A DNA stretch of 61,205 nt from Betaproteobacteria bacterium (GTDB taxonomy: Bacteria > Pseudomonadota > Gammaproteobacteria > Burkholderiales > SG8-41), in the NCBI GenBank assembly GCA_016202605.1, contig JACQOJ010000141.1, forward strand, positions 1 through 61,205. Reading direction: 5' to 3'. A program made the translations under genes and the position numbers. Below the pieces are notes generated by a model. That model was given only the letters and a program-made list of their open reading frames with translations, did not search any database and was not told the origin of the DNA. This document shows positions 1-8,497 of this stretch, one piece after another (position 1 is the first letter of the stretch; each line of letters starts with the position of its first letter).

Positions 1-1
1 C

Positions 2-1042
2 AGCCGCGACGACGAATTCCTTTTTGTCTGCGAGCAGGCCGACCAACTACGGCGCGAAGCGGTCGGCGACCAGGTGCGTTACGTCGTCAATCGCAACATC
101 AACTACACCAATATCTGTTCCTACCGCTGCCAGTTCTGTGCCTTCGCAAAAGGCAAGGCGAGTGAGAACCTGCGGGGCAAGCCCTACGACCTGCCACTCG
201 GCGAGATCCAGCGCCGAGCGCGTGAGGCTTGGGAACGCGGCGCGACCGAAGTGTGCATGCAGGGCGGCATTCACCCGAGCTATACCGGCAGGACCTATCT
301 CGACATTTGCCGGGCCGTCAAGGCCGCCGTTCCGGAGATTCATATCCATGCTTTCTCGCCGCTCGAAGTCTGGCAGGGCGCGCGGACTTCGGAGGTTTCA
401 CTCGCTGAATTTCTTGTCGAATTGAAGCGAGCCGGTCTCGGAACGCTACCGGGAACGGCAGCCGAGATCCTCGATGACGAGGTCCGAGCAACCCTGTGTC
501 CCGACAAGATCAAGACCGGCGAGTGGCTCGAAGTGATGAGGACGGCCCATCGAAGAGGATTGCGCGCGACGGCAACGATCATGTTCGGCCACATGGAAAG
601 CCCCGTGCATTGGGCGCGCCACCTTCTGCGAATCCGTGCGCTTCAGGCTGAGACCGGCGGCTTCACGGAATTCGTCCCGCTGCCCTTTGTACACATGGAA
701 GCACCAATTTACCGGAAGGGCCGTGCGCGCTGTGGGCCGACGTTTCGCGAGGCTGTACTCATGCACGCGGTGGCGCGCCTCGTCCTGCATCCGCTCATCC
801 CGAACATCCAGACGTCGTGGGTCAAGATGGGACCGGAAGGGGCAAGAGCCTGTCTGCGTGCAGGCGTTAACGACCTTGGCGGAACGCTGATGAATGAATC
901 GATTTCCCGAGCTGCCGGCGGATCGCATGGGCAGGAGATGATCCCGGCCATGATGGAGGCGCTGATTCACTCAGTCGGTAGGCGTCCCCGCGAGCGTACA
1001 ACACTATACGGCATCAGCACGCGCAACGCCCAGTGTGTTTGA
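2..1042 (+). CDS. cofH: CofH-type F420 (deazaflavin Fo) synthase subunit, 5' partial
   Basis: Radical SAM enzyme that joins a tyrosine-derived hydroxybenzyl group to 5-amino-6-ribitylaminouracil, on the route to Fo and coenzyme F420. The frame is open to the left edge, so the true start lies outside the window; the GTG at 74 is internal. The cluster-binding Cys-x3-Cys-x2-Cys is visible as CSYRCQFC shortly after the left edge, followed by the family's GKASENLRGKPYDL-type segment, MQGGIHP and a C-terminal NDLGGTLMNE stretch. Whether the gene is a stand-alone cofH or the C-terminal half of an FbiC-type CofG-CofH fusion cannot be told. No other F420 gene is in the window. Confidence 0.88.
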   Translation, partial: SRDDEFLFVCEQADQLRREAVGDQVRYVVNRNINYTNICSYRCQFCAFAKGKASENLRGKPYDLPLGEIQRRAREAWERGATEVCMQGGIHPSYTGRTYLDICRAVKAAVPEIHIHAFSPLEVWQGARTSEVSLAEFLVELKRAGLGTLPGTAAEILDDEVRATLCPDKIKTGEWLEVMRTAHRRGLRATATIMFGHMESPVHWARHLLRIRALQAETGGFTEFVPLPFVHMEAPIYRKGRARCGPTFREAVLMHAVARLVLHPLIPNIQTSWVKMGPEGARACLRAGVNDLGGTLMNESISRAAGGSHGQEMIPAMMEALIHSVGRRPRERTTLYGISTRNAQCV

Positions 1043-1330
1043 CAGCCGTAATTCCCGGAGTTGCGCCGGGATGACGGGCGCGACCTTGAAGTTCAAGGAA
1101 AGAAGGTCCAAATTAGCGTGCTAAGATGCCGATCATGATGTAACCGGCAGATGTAGTCCTGAAACCGGCGAGTTCGCTTACGCCTGGCGGCTGGCGCTCT
1201 GAGCGAGGGTGTATTTCGTGGCACAGAACGAGAACGTGCCGAATTGAAAAGTGGGCGCGCGCGTATAAAGGCCGAGCGCTGCACAAGCCTCGGGCGGAGC
1301 AGGCGCTGAATTGATCATAGGTGCTTCTGA
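1043..1330. other. Intergenic region with a REP-like palindrome
   Basis: About 290 bases without a convincing gene. Near its left end is an imperfect palindrome, TTCCCGG (1052-1058) facing CCGGGATGACG (1066-1076). It resembles other GGGAATGAC-type elements near 34.9 kb and 54.4 kb. The rest shows no ORF with family resemblance. Confidence 0.5.
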
Positions 1331-1972
1331 ATGACGCGACTCATACTCGTGCGCCACGGCGAAACGGTATGGAACCGGGAGCGCAGGATGCAGGGGCACA
1401 GGGACAGCCCCCTCTCCGACCTCGGCGTGCGGCAGGCGCGGCAGCTTGCGCGCCGGCTCGCCGAAGTCCCGTTCGATGCGCTGTACAGCAGCGACTCGGG
1501 GCGCGCGCGTCGCACTGCGCTCAGCATCGCCGAGGTCACGCGCCACGAAATCATCCTGGACATGCGGCTGCGGGAACGTCACTTCGGCGTGTTCGAGGGA
1601 CTCACCGCCCCGGAAATCGAGCGTGAATTTCCCGAGGATTATCTGCGTTTCAGGAACCGCGATCCCGACTACACCGTTCCCGGGGGAGAAAACACGCGCG
1701 CCTTTCACGGCCGCTGCATGGGGTGCCTTGCCGAAATCGCGCGGCGTCACGCCGGTGATACGGTGGTCGTGGTCACGCACGGCCTTGTGCTCGACATGGC
1801 CTACCGGACCGCGGAGAGCCTGGCGTTCGACCAGCCCCGGCCTGTGCCGTTGCTCAATGCCAGCCTGAATGCGTTCCGCTATCTGAGCGGCGGCTGGCGG
1901 ATGGAGTCGTGGGGCGACGTCAACCATCTCGTGGCCGAGTCGGTGACGGAGTTCGAGGAAGGCGGCGCCTGA
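1331..1972 (+). CDS. Histidine phosphatase family protein (phosphoglycerate mutase-like)
   Basis: Predicted cytosolic phosphohydrolase of the branch-1 histidine phosphatase superfamily, 213 residues. The phosphohistidine motif RHGE is at residues 8-11, followed by the SGRARRTA segment (around 57-64), Glu82 in RLRERHFG, and the second catalytic His150 in VVVVTHG. These are the expected catalytic-pocket residues. The substrate is not evident: members include alpha-ribazole phosphatases, broad phosphatases and cofactor-dependent mutases. The alpha/beta hydrolase gene starts 11 bases after its stop, so the two are probably co-transcribed. Confidence 0.9.
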   Translation: MTRLILVRHGETVWNRERRMQGHRDSPLSDLGVRQARQLARRLAEVPFDALYSSDSGRARRTALSIAEVTRHEIILDMRLRERHFGVFEGLTAPEIEREFPEDYLRFRNRDPDYTVPGGENTRAFHGRCMGCLAEIARRHAGDTVVVVTHGLVLDMAYRTAESLAFDQPRPVPLLNASLNAFRYLSGGWRMESWGDVNHLVAESVTEFEEGGA

Positions 1973-1983
1973 CGGGCAGACGC

Positions 1984-2631
1984 ATGTCCGAACGTGAAGC
2001 GGCGGTGCTCGTGCACGGACTGTGGGTGCACGGCGCGGTGATGGCGCTCATGCGGCGGCGGATCGCGCGCTGCGGCTACCGCGCGTTAAGTTATTCCTAT
2101 CCCTCGGTGCGCGTTACGCTGACGGAGAACGCCGATCGCCTTGCGCACTACTGTCGCACGATATCCGCGTCGAAGCTTCATTTCGTCGGTCACAGCCTGG
2201 GCGGACTGGTGATTCTGAGAATGCTGGAGCGCGCGCCGCAGCTCAACGTGGGGCGCGTCGTGCTGGCCGGGACCCCGTTCGGGGACAGTTTCTCCGCGCA
2301 ACGCCTGGCCCGCCTGCCGGGCGGGCGCGCGGCATTGGGCCGCAGCATGCTCGAGTGGCAGGGACGCAGCAGGTCGCTGGAGTTACCCAACGTCGAGATC
2401 GGAGTGATCGCCGGTGACGTCGCCATCGGGTTGGGGCGGGTGATCGCGCCCGCTCTGCCCAAGCCCAACGATGGGGTGGTGTGCGTGGAGGAAACCCGGC
2501 TGGCGGCGATGCGGGACCACGTCGTGCTGCGCGTCAACCATACGGGAATGCTGCTGTCGGCGGCGGTCGCGCGCCGGATCTGCGAGTTCCTGCGCAGCGG
2601 AGCGTTCGCGCGGCCGCGCGGCGGACGGTAA
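1984..2631 (+). CDS. Alpha/beta hydrolase family protein
   Basis: Predicted 215-residue esterase or lipase-like hydrolase. The start is the ATG at 1984, because the preceding codons of the open frame overlap the end of the phosphatase gene and show no family similarity. The nucleophile elbow GHSLGG is at residues 69-74 (Ser71) and an oxyanion-type HG at 11-12. A late VNHTGML supplies a plausible catalytic His. It lies 11 bases downstream of the histidine phosphatase gene, suggesting one transcript. No substrate is inferred. Confidence 0.85.
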   Translation: MSEREAAVLVHGLWVHGAVMALMRRRIARCGYRALSYSYPSVRVTLTENADRLAHYCRTISASKLHFVGHSLGGLVILRMLERAPQLNVGRVVLAGTPFGDSFSAQRLARLPGGRAALGRSMLEWQGRSRSLELPNVEIGVIAGDVAIGLGRVIAPALPKPNDGVVCVEETRLAAMRDHVVLRVNHTGMLLSAAVARRICEFLRSGAFARPRGGR

Positions 2632-2634
2632 TAC

Positions 2635-2736
2635 GGTGATGGGTGATGATGGGTATGGGCGATTAACAGGACCATGAGCGCAGCGATTTGCCGTTCACCA
2701 GTCACGAGCCACCAGTCAACAGTCACCCAACACCGG
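2635..2736. repeat. Heptanucleotide repeats flanking and entering a gene start
   Basis: Two short runs with 7-base periodicity. GGTGATG occurs at 2635-2641 and again at 2642-2648, followed by a degenerate ATGGGTA. On the other side of the start codon come TCACCAG (2695), TCACGAG (2702), CCACCAG (2709), TCAACAG (2716), TCACCCA (2723) and ACACCGG (2730). The second run lies inside the coding frame of the next gene and encodes its odd S/T/V/Q-rich N-terminus. Similar heptads occur at 34841-34860 and 47106-47133. Confidence 0.7.
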
Positions 2737-3792
2737 AGCAGGCTCGCCCTGCGCCTCGGTGCGGCGTGTCTCGCACTGGCGATGAGCGGCTGCACGAATC
2801 TCGGCTATTACCTGCAGTCGGTCGGCGGCCAGCTCGATATCTGGCGGCGCGAGCGGGCGATCGAGGATCTCGTCACGGATCCTGCGACCAGCGATGAACT
2901 CAAGCAGAAGCTCGCCCGCGTGGTCGAAATCCGCGAGTTCGCGAGTCGCGAGCTGAAGCTTCCCGAAAACCGCAGCTACCGCCGTTACGCCGATCTCGAA
3001 CGGCCGTTCGTGGTGTGGAATGTTTTCGCCGCCCCCGAGTTTTCCGTGCGGCCGGTGCAGTGGTGCTTCAGGTTCGCGGGTTGCGTCAATTACCGCGGCT
3101 ACTTCTCGCAGGCGGATGCCGACCGCTTCGCCCGGGAACTCGCGGCGCAAGGCCAGGATGTTTACGTGGGAGGCGTCCCGGCGTATTCGACGCTTGGATG
3201 GTTTCCGGATCCCGTGCTCAACACCTTTCTACGTTTTCCGGACGTGGAGATCGCGCGGCTCGTCTTCCATGAGCTTTCGCACCAGGTGGCGTACGTGCGC
3301 GATGATTCCGTGTTCAACGAGTCGTTCGCCGTGGCGGTCGAAACGGAGGGCGTCAGGCGCTGGCTCGAACGCGGGGGAGATGAGCGGCAGAAGGCCCGGT
3401 TCGAGCGCACGCAGCGGCTGCGCGCGGAGTTTGTCGGACTCATCCAGACCTATCGAGCCAGGCTCGACGCGCTCTACCGGTCGCGGCTTGCGCCGGAAGA
3501 AATGCGGAAGCGCAAGGCGGCTATCCTCGACGAGCTGGGCGGGGAGTACGAGCGGTTGAAAGCGAACCGGGAGGGTTTCGCCGGCTACGACCGCTGGTTC
3601 GACCGGAAGCCGAACAACGCACAGCTCGCATCGGTCGCCATCTATACTCAGCAACTGCCCGCGTTCCAGGCTTTGCTGCGCGAGCACGGCGGAGACCTCG
3701 CCCGGTTCTACGCGGCCGTGAGAGCGCTTGCGGACCTGCCCAAGGACGAGCGCGCCGCCAGGCTGGGGCAACTGGCTCCGGGCACGCGCTGA
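2674..3792 (+). CDS. Putative lipoprotein aminopeptidase (zinc HExxH type)
   Basis: A 372-residue predicted zinc metallopeptidase of the bacterial putative-aminopeptidase family. The HELSHQ motif gives an HExxH zinc site at residues 199-203, with the following FNESFA Glu a candidate third ligand. A lipobox (LALAMSGC) places the lipidated Cys at residue 40, so the mature protein should be a membrane-anchored lipoprotein. The N-region before the hydrophobic core (SPVTSHQSTVTQ) is encoded by heptanucleotide repeats and looks acquired. No other in-frame ATG lies between 2674 and the lipobox methionine, so the ATG at 2674 is kept. Confidence 0.85.
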   Translation: MSAAICRSPVTSHQSTVTQHRSRLALRLGAACLALAMSGCTNLGYYLQSVGGQLDIWRRERAIEDLVTDPATSDELKQKLARVVEIREFASRELKLPENRSYRRYADLERPFVVWNVFAAPEFSVRPVQWCFRFAGCVNYRGYFSQADADRFARELAAQGQDVYVGGVPAYSTLGWFPDPVLNTFLRFPDVEIARLVFHELSHQVAYVRDDSVFNESFAVAVETEGVRRWLERGGDERQKARFERTQRLRAEFVGLIQTYRARLDALYRSRLAPEEMRKRKAAILDELGGEYERLKANREGFAGYDRWFDRKPNNAQLASVAIYTQQLPAFQALLREHGGDLARFYAAVRALADLPKDERAARLGQLAPGTR

Positions 3793-3850
3793 GAACGCGG
3801 CCCGGCTGCTATAATTCGATCGCGACGCAAGCCTGAAACGGAGGACACGA

Positions 3851-4480
3851 ATGCGATTCGGCAGCGCGAGCTTTGGTCACAATTTCCGTATCCCGCCGGA
3901 GTACGCTTTCTGCGCGCCGGACCGCAAGACGCGGGTCAGGATGTCGCAGAACAACAATCCCAACCTGGCCTGGAGCGATCTGCCCGCCGGCGTCAGGTCG
4001 CTGGTGGTGATCTGCCACGATTATGACGTGCCGAGCAAGCCGGACGACGTCAACCAGGAAGGCCGCACGATTCCGGCGTCACTGCCCCGGGTGGACTTCT
4101 ATCATTGGGTGCTGGTCGACCTCGACCCCGGGACGAGCCCGATCAAGGCCGGGGAATTTTCGGATCGCGTCACGCCGCGCGGCAAGAAAGGTCCGGAGGC
4201 TCCGCGCGGCACGCGCCAGGGCATCAACGACTACACGATGTGGTTCTCCGGCGACAAGGACATGGCCGGAAATTATTTCGGCTACGACGGGCCGTGCCCG
4301 CCGTGGAACGATACGATTCCGCACCATTACGTCTATACGCTCTACGCGCTCGGCGTCGAGAAATGCCCAGTGACCGGCATCTTCAAGGGACCCGACGTGC
4401 TCGCGGCGATCGAAGGCCACGTGCTCGCCAAGGCGAGTTTTACCGGACTCTACACCCTCAATCCGGACGTGAAGGTCTGA
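3851..4480 (+). CDS. YbhB/YbcL family Raf-kinase-inhibitor-like (PEBP) protein
   Basis: A 209-residue phosphatidylethanolamine-binding-protein fold member. The pocket motifs are visible: the CHDYDVPSKPDD segment (55-66), FYHWVLVDL with His85, and the later GYDGPCPP loop. A clear Shine-Dalgarno (GGAGG) precedes the ATG at 3851. There is no signal peptide, so it is probably cytosolic. Bacterial members are structurally known but their cellular role is poorly defined. The gene is followed by an intrinsic terminator, so it likely forms a single-gene unit. Confidence 0.92.
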   Translation: MRFGSASFGHNFRIPPEYAFCAPDRKTRVRMSQNNNPNLAWSDLPAGVRSLVVICHDYDVPSKPDDVNQEGRTIPASLPRVDFYHWVLVDLDPGTSPIKAGEFSDRVTPRGKKGPEAPRGTRQGINDYTMWFSGDKDMAGNYFGYDGPCPPWNDTIPHHYVYTLYALGVEKCPVTGIFKGPDVLAAIEGHVLAKASFTGLYTLNPDVKV

Positions 4481-4502
4481 ACGAGGCTCCACGCCGCACC
4501 GA

Positions 4503-4526
4503 GGCCGGTTGCCGCCGGCCTTTTTT
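4503..4526 (+). terminator. Rho-independent terminator after the PEBP gene
   Basis: GGCCGG (4503-4508), a 6-base loop, CCGGCC (4515-4520), then six T residues (4521-4526). It lies 23 bases after the PEBP stop, a textbook intrinsic terminator. Confidence 0.9.
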
Positions 4527-4550
4527 GTTGACTAAGGGGAAGCGAAATTG

Positions 4551-4690
4551 CCGATGAACGCGGATGAAAAGCGGAACAGCAGGAAACGCGGGAAACAATA
4601 GACGGGATTTTCAAGATTCGCAGGATTGCAGTATCTGACACCAGAAATCATGTAAGTCCTGTTAATCCTGTCTATTGTTTTGCTTGATCC
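4551..4690. repeat. Dispersed repeat with inverted arms upstream of hrpA
   Basis: Starts with CCGATGAACGCGGATGAAAA, closely similar to a segment at 16501-16524. It contains a 15-base inverted repeat with one mismatch, ACAATAGACGGGATT (4595-4609) against AATCCTGTCTATTGT (4664-4678). The interval also has several AATCCTG or AGTCCTG units. The element fills the gap between the terminator and the hrpA start and does not look coding. Confidence 0.65.
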
Positions 4691-4699
4691 TGATCTTAT

Positions 4700-7600
4700 A
4701 TGCGCCCATCCGTTCATTGGCGTCGATCGGCGGCTGAAGCTCAAGTGAAAGCGGACCTGGAACAGCGACTGAGGAATCTGCCGCGGCCGACGTATCCCGA
4801 GGAACTGCCGGTCGTCGCGAAACGGCAGGAAATTGCCGCTGCCATCGCCGCAAACCAGGTCGTGATCGTGTGCGGCGAAACCGGCTCCGGCAAGACCACG
4901 CAGCTGCCGAAAATCTGCCTCGAACTCGAACGCGGCGTGGCGGGCCTCATCGGTCACACCCAGCCGCGGCGCATCGCGGCGCGCACCGTCGCCGCGCGCA
5001 TCGCCACGGAACTGAAGAGCCCGTTGGGGCATGTTGTCGGCTATAAAGTGCGTTTCGCCGACCGGTTGTCGCCCGATACCTACCTCAAGCTGATGACCGA
5101 CGGCATCCTGCTCGCGGAAACACAGAGCGACCGCCTGCTCAAAGCCTACGACACGCTGATCATCGACGAAGCGCACGAGCGCAACCTCAACATCGATTTT
5201 CTGCTCGGCTACCTGAAGCGGATTCTCCCGCAGCGACGTGATCTCAAACTGATCGTGACCTCGGCCACGATCGACGCCGAGCGCTTCTCGCGCCATTTCG
5301 GCGGCGCGCCGGTCGTCGAAGTCTCAGGGCGCACCTATCCGGTGGAAGTGCGCTACCGACCGATCAGGGCCGATGAGGAAGAAGACCGGGATATCGAGCA
5401 GGCGATAATGGATGCAATCGACGAACTCGCGCGGGAAAGAGCGGGAGGCGACGTGCTGGTCTTCCTGCCCGGAGAGCGCGAAATCGGCGAAACGGCGGAG
5501 GCGCTGCGCAAGCATCATCCACGCGGCGTGGAGATCCTGCCGCTCTACGCGCGCCTTTCGTTCGAGGAGCAGGAACGCGTGTTCCGCCCCGGTGGCGCGC
5601 GGCGCATCGTGCTCGCCACCAATGTCGCCGAGACTTCGCTCACGGTGCCCGGGATCCGCTACGTCGTCGACCCCGGGCTCGCGCGCATCAATCGCTACAG
5701 CTATCGCAACAAGGTCGAGCAGTTGCAGGTTGAGAAAATTTCGCGCGCCGCAGCGAACCAGCGCGCCGGGCGCTGTGGACGCGTGGCCGCGGGGGTGTGC
5801 ATCCGGCTCTATTCCGAGGAGGACTACGCGTCGCGGCCTGAATACACCGATCCGGAAGTCCTGCGTTCCTCGCTCGCCTCGGTCATCCTGCGCATGAAGT
5901 CACTCAAGATCGGGGAAGTGGAGGATTTTCCGTTTCTCGACGCGCCGAGCCCGCGCATGATTGCGGACGGCTATCAATTGCTTGCAGAACTCGGCGCGGT
6001 GGACGAACGCAACCGGCTTACCGCCATCGGCGGGCAGCTCGCGAAGTTCCCGATCGATCCGCGCATCGCGCGCATGATCCTCGCGGCGAAGCACGAAGGA
6101 TGCCTCGCCGAGGTGCTCATCATCGCCTCCGCGCTTTCGATCCAGGATCCGCGGGAGCGGCCGTTCGAGCGCGCCGCCGCCGCGGACAAGGCGCACGAAA
6201 CGTTCCGGGACGAGCGCTCGGATTTTCTCGGATTCGTCGCGCTGTGGAAATTTTTCGATGATGCGCTGAAACACAGGAAATCCAACCGCAAGCTCGGCGA
6301 GCAGTTGCGCGAGCACTTTCTTTCGCACCGGCGCATGCGCGAGTGGCGCGATGTTCACGGCCAGCTCGCGGCGCTGGTCGGCGAATCGGGCATGCACGCG
6401 AACGAGGCGCCGGCGACCTACGAGCAGGTTCATCGTGCGCTGCTCGCGGGGCTGCTCGGCAACATCGGCTTCCGCGGCGAGGAAGGCGAGTATCTCGGGG
6501 CGCGCGGCATCAAGTTCGCGATTTTTCCGGGTTCGGCTCTCCGGAAGGCGCGGCCCAGGTGGATCGTGGCGGCGGAACTCACCGAGACTGCGCGGCTCTA
6601 CGCGCGGTGCGTCGCCAGGGTCGAGCCGGAGTGGATCGAGCCCATCGCCCAGCCGCTGGTGAAGCGCCACTACTTCGATCCGCACTGGGAAAAAGACCGC
6701 GCGATGGTCGCCGCCTTCGAACGCGTCACACTCTATGGCCTGACCATTGTTCCGAGGCGCCGTGTTCATTACGGACCGATCGATCCCGGGCAGGCGCGGG
6801 AGATTTTCATCCGGCAGGCACTCGTCGCCGGGGAATACGCGACACGTGCGTCGTTCTTCGAGCACAACCGCCGGCTCGTCAGGGAAGTGCAGGAACTCGA
6901 GCACAAGGCGCGCAGGCGCGACGTGCTGGTCGACGAGGAGACGATATTTGGTTTCTATGACCCTCTCATCCCGGCGGACGTCTGCACGGGTGCGGCGTTC
7001 GAGAAATGGCGGCGACAGGCCGAGGCATCGGAACCCCGACTCCTGTTCCTGACACGCGACTACCTGATGCGGCACGCGGCGGCGGATATCACCGAGGCGC
7101 AATTTCCCGAGTCGGTGCGTGTGGGCGATGCCGAGCTGAAACTCACGTACCGTTTCGATCCGGGGCATCCGCTCGACGGCGTAACCGCAAGCGTGCCGCT
7201 GCATTTGCTGAACCGATTGGAGCCGGACTCTTTCGAATGGCTGGTGCCGGGAATGATCCGCGACAAGGTGGCGTTCGCCTTCAAAGCGCTGCCGAAACAG
7301 TGGCGCCGTCGTCTCGCCCCGGCAGCGTCGCATGTGACGGCTTTTCTTGAGGAGCAACGACAAGCTCGATCGTTCGCTGCGGCGCTGGCGCGGTATGTGC
7401 AGCGGGTGGCGGGAAGCCCGGTCACCGCGAATATCGTCGAAGCCATCGAATATCCGCCGCACCTGCGCATGAACTTCCGCGTGATCGACGATGCCGGGCG
7501 GGAGCTCGCGACGGGCCGCGACCTCACGGCGTTGAAAGCCCAGCTCGGGAAGGCGGCGCAGGTCACGTTCGGGAAGGCCGAGCCTGGAATCGAACGCGGT

Positions 7601-8455
7601 AATATCCGGACCTGGGATTTCGGCGACCTGCCGCACGAAATCGCTTTCACCCGCGGCGGGCGCAGGCTTACCGGTTATCCGGCGCTGGTCGATGAGCAGG
7701 AGAGCGTCGCGATCCGGCTCTTCGACGTGAAGGACGCAGCGGACAACGCCATGCGCGCCGGTGTCATCCGTCTGATGTGCCTCGCTTTGAAGGAGCAGAT
7801 GAAGCAGCTCGAGAGGAACCTGCGCGAATTCGAGCAGGCGGCGCTGCAACTGCGCGGGGTGGCGAACAGCGACGAGCTCAGGGCGGATCTGATCGCGGCG
7901 ATCGCCGATCGCGCGTTCATCGGCGACGATCGCCTGCCGCGCACGCAGAGGGAGTTCGAGACACAGCGCGCGCGCGCGCGCACGCGGCTGCCCGCGGTCA
8001 CCGAAGGGGCGTGCCGCCTCCACACGGCCATCGCCGATGAGTACCAGCGCCTCGCGCTGCGGCTCGCGGGCGGGAAAGGTGTACCCGCGCGTCCCGCATC
8101 TGAACTCCGCGCGCAGCTCGCGCGGCTCATCCACAAGGGATTTTTCAGCGCGACCCCGTGGGAGCGCCTGTCGCAGTTGCCGCGCTACCTCAGGGCGATG
8201 CAGCTGCGCCTCGACAAGTACTCCGCCAATCCCGAGCGCGACGCCAGGCACGCGGCGAGCATCGCGGAGCTCGTGCGGCGCCACGAGGAACGCATGGAAG
8301 CGCAGCGCAAGACGGGGAGGACACCGGATCCGCGCCTCGATGAATTCCGCTGGCACATCGAGGAACTGCGGGTCTCGCTCTTCGCGCAGGAACTGAAGAC
8401 GCCGTACCCTGTTTCCTATAAGCGGCTGGACAAGATCTGGAACGCGATCCGCTGA
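4700..8455 (+). CDS. hrpA: ATP-dependent RNA helicase HrpA (DEAH-box)
   Basis: A 1251-residue DEAH-box RNA helicase of the long HrpA type, implicated in RNA processing and rescue of stalled ribosomes. Motif I GETGSGKT is at residues 59-66 and DEAH at 156-159. TSATI (motif III) follows, and the QRAGRCGR motif VI lies around residue 354. The helicase-associated and OB-fold regions and a long C-terminal extension typical of HrpA follow. The length is slightly under the E. coli protein (about 1300). The ATG at 4700 sits immediately after a repeat element, so the native leader may have been altered. Confidence 0.95.
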   Translation: MRPSVHWRRSAAEAQVKADLEQRLRNLPRPTYPEELPVVAKRQEIAAAIAANQVVIVCGETGSGKTTQLPKICLELERGVAGLIGHTQPRRIAARTVAARIATELKSPLGHVVGYKVRFADRLSPDTYLKLMTDGILLAETQSDRLLKAYDTLIIDEAHERNLNIDFLLGYLKRILPQRRDLKLIVTSATIDAERFSRHFGGAPVVEVSGRTYPVEVRYRPIRADEEEDRDIEQAIMDAIDELARERAGGDVLVFLPGEREIGETAEALRKHHPRGVEILPLYARLSFEEQERVFRPGGARRIVLATNVAETSLTVPGIRYVVDPGLARINRYSYRNKVEQLQVEKISRAAANQRAGRCGRVAAGVCIRLYSEEDYASRPEYTDPEVLRSSLASVILRMKSLKIGEVEDFPFLDAPSPRMIADGYQLLAELGAVDERNRLTAIGGQLAKFPIDPRIARMILAAKHEGCLAEVLIIASALSIQDPRERPFERAAAADKAHETFRDERSDFLGFVALWKFFDDALKHRKSNRKLGEQLREHFLSHRRMREWRDVHGQLAALVGESGMHANEAPATYEQVHRALLAGLLGNIGFRGEEGEYLGARGIKFAIFPGSALRKARPRWIVAAELTETARLYARCVARVEPEWIEPIAQPLVKRHYFDPHWEKDRAMVAAFERVTLYGLTIVPRRRVHYGPIDPGQAREIFIRQALVAGEYATRASFFEHNRRLVREVQELEHKARRRDVLVDEETIFGFYDPLIPADVCTGAAFEKWRRQAEASEPRLLFLTRDYLMRHAAADITEAQFPESVRVGDAELKLTYRFDPGHPLDGVTASVPLHLLNRLEPDSFEWLVPGMIRDKVAFAFKALPKQWRRRLAPAASHVTAFLEEQRQARSFAAALARYVQRVAGSPVTANIVEAIEYPPHLRMNFRVIDDAGRELATGRDLTALKAQLGKAAQVTFGKAEPGIERGNIRTWDFGDLPHEIAFTRGGRRLTGYPALVDEQESVAIRLFDVKDAADNAMRAGVIRLMCLALKEQMKQLERNLREFEQAALQLRGVANSDELRADLIAAIADRAFIGDDRLPRTQREFETQRARARTRLPAVTEGACRLHTAIADEYQRLALRLAGGKGVPARPASELRAQLARLIHKGFFSATPWERLSQLPRYLRAMQLRLDKYSANPERDARHAASIAELVRRHEERMEAQRKTGRTPDPRLDEFRWHIEELRVSLFAQELKTPYPVSYKRLDKIWNAIR

Positions 8456-8497
8456 TATGCGGGGGAATCCAATAGCGGAGACGCGAAGCTTCGTTTC

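Noticed and set aside
5900-8356. Very long leftward open frame (818 codons) opposite hrpA
   Set aside because: An antisense shadow of high-GC codon usage; no family resemblance and it lies entirely within hrpA.
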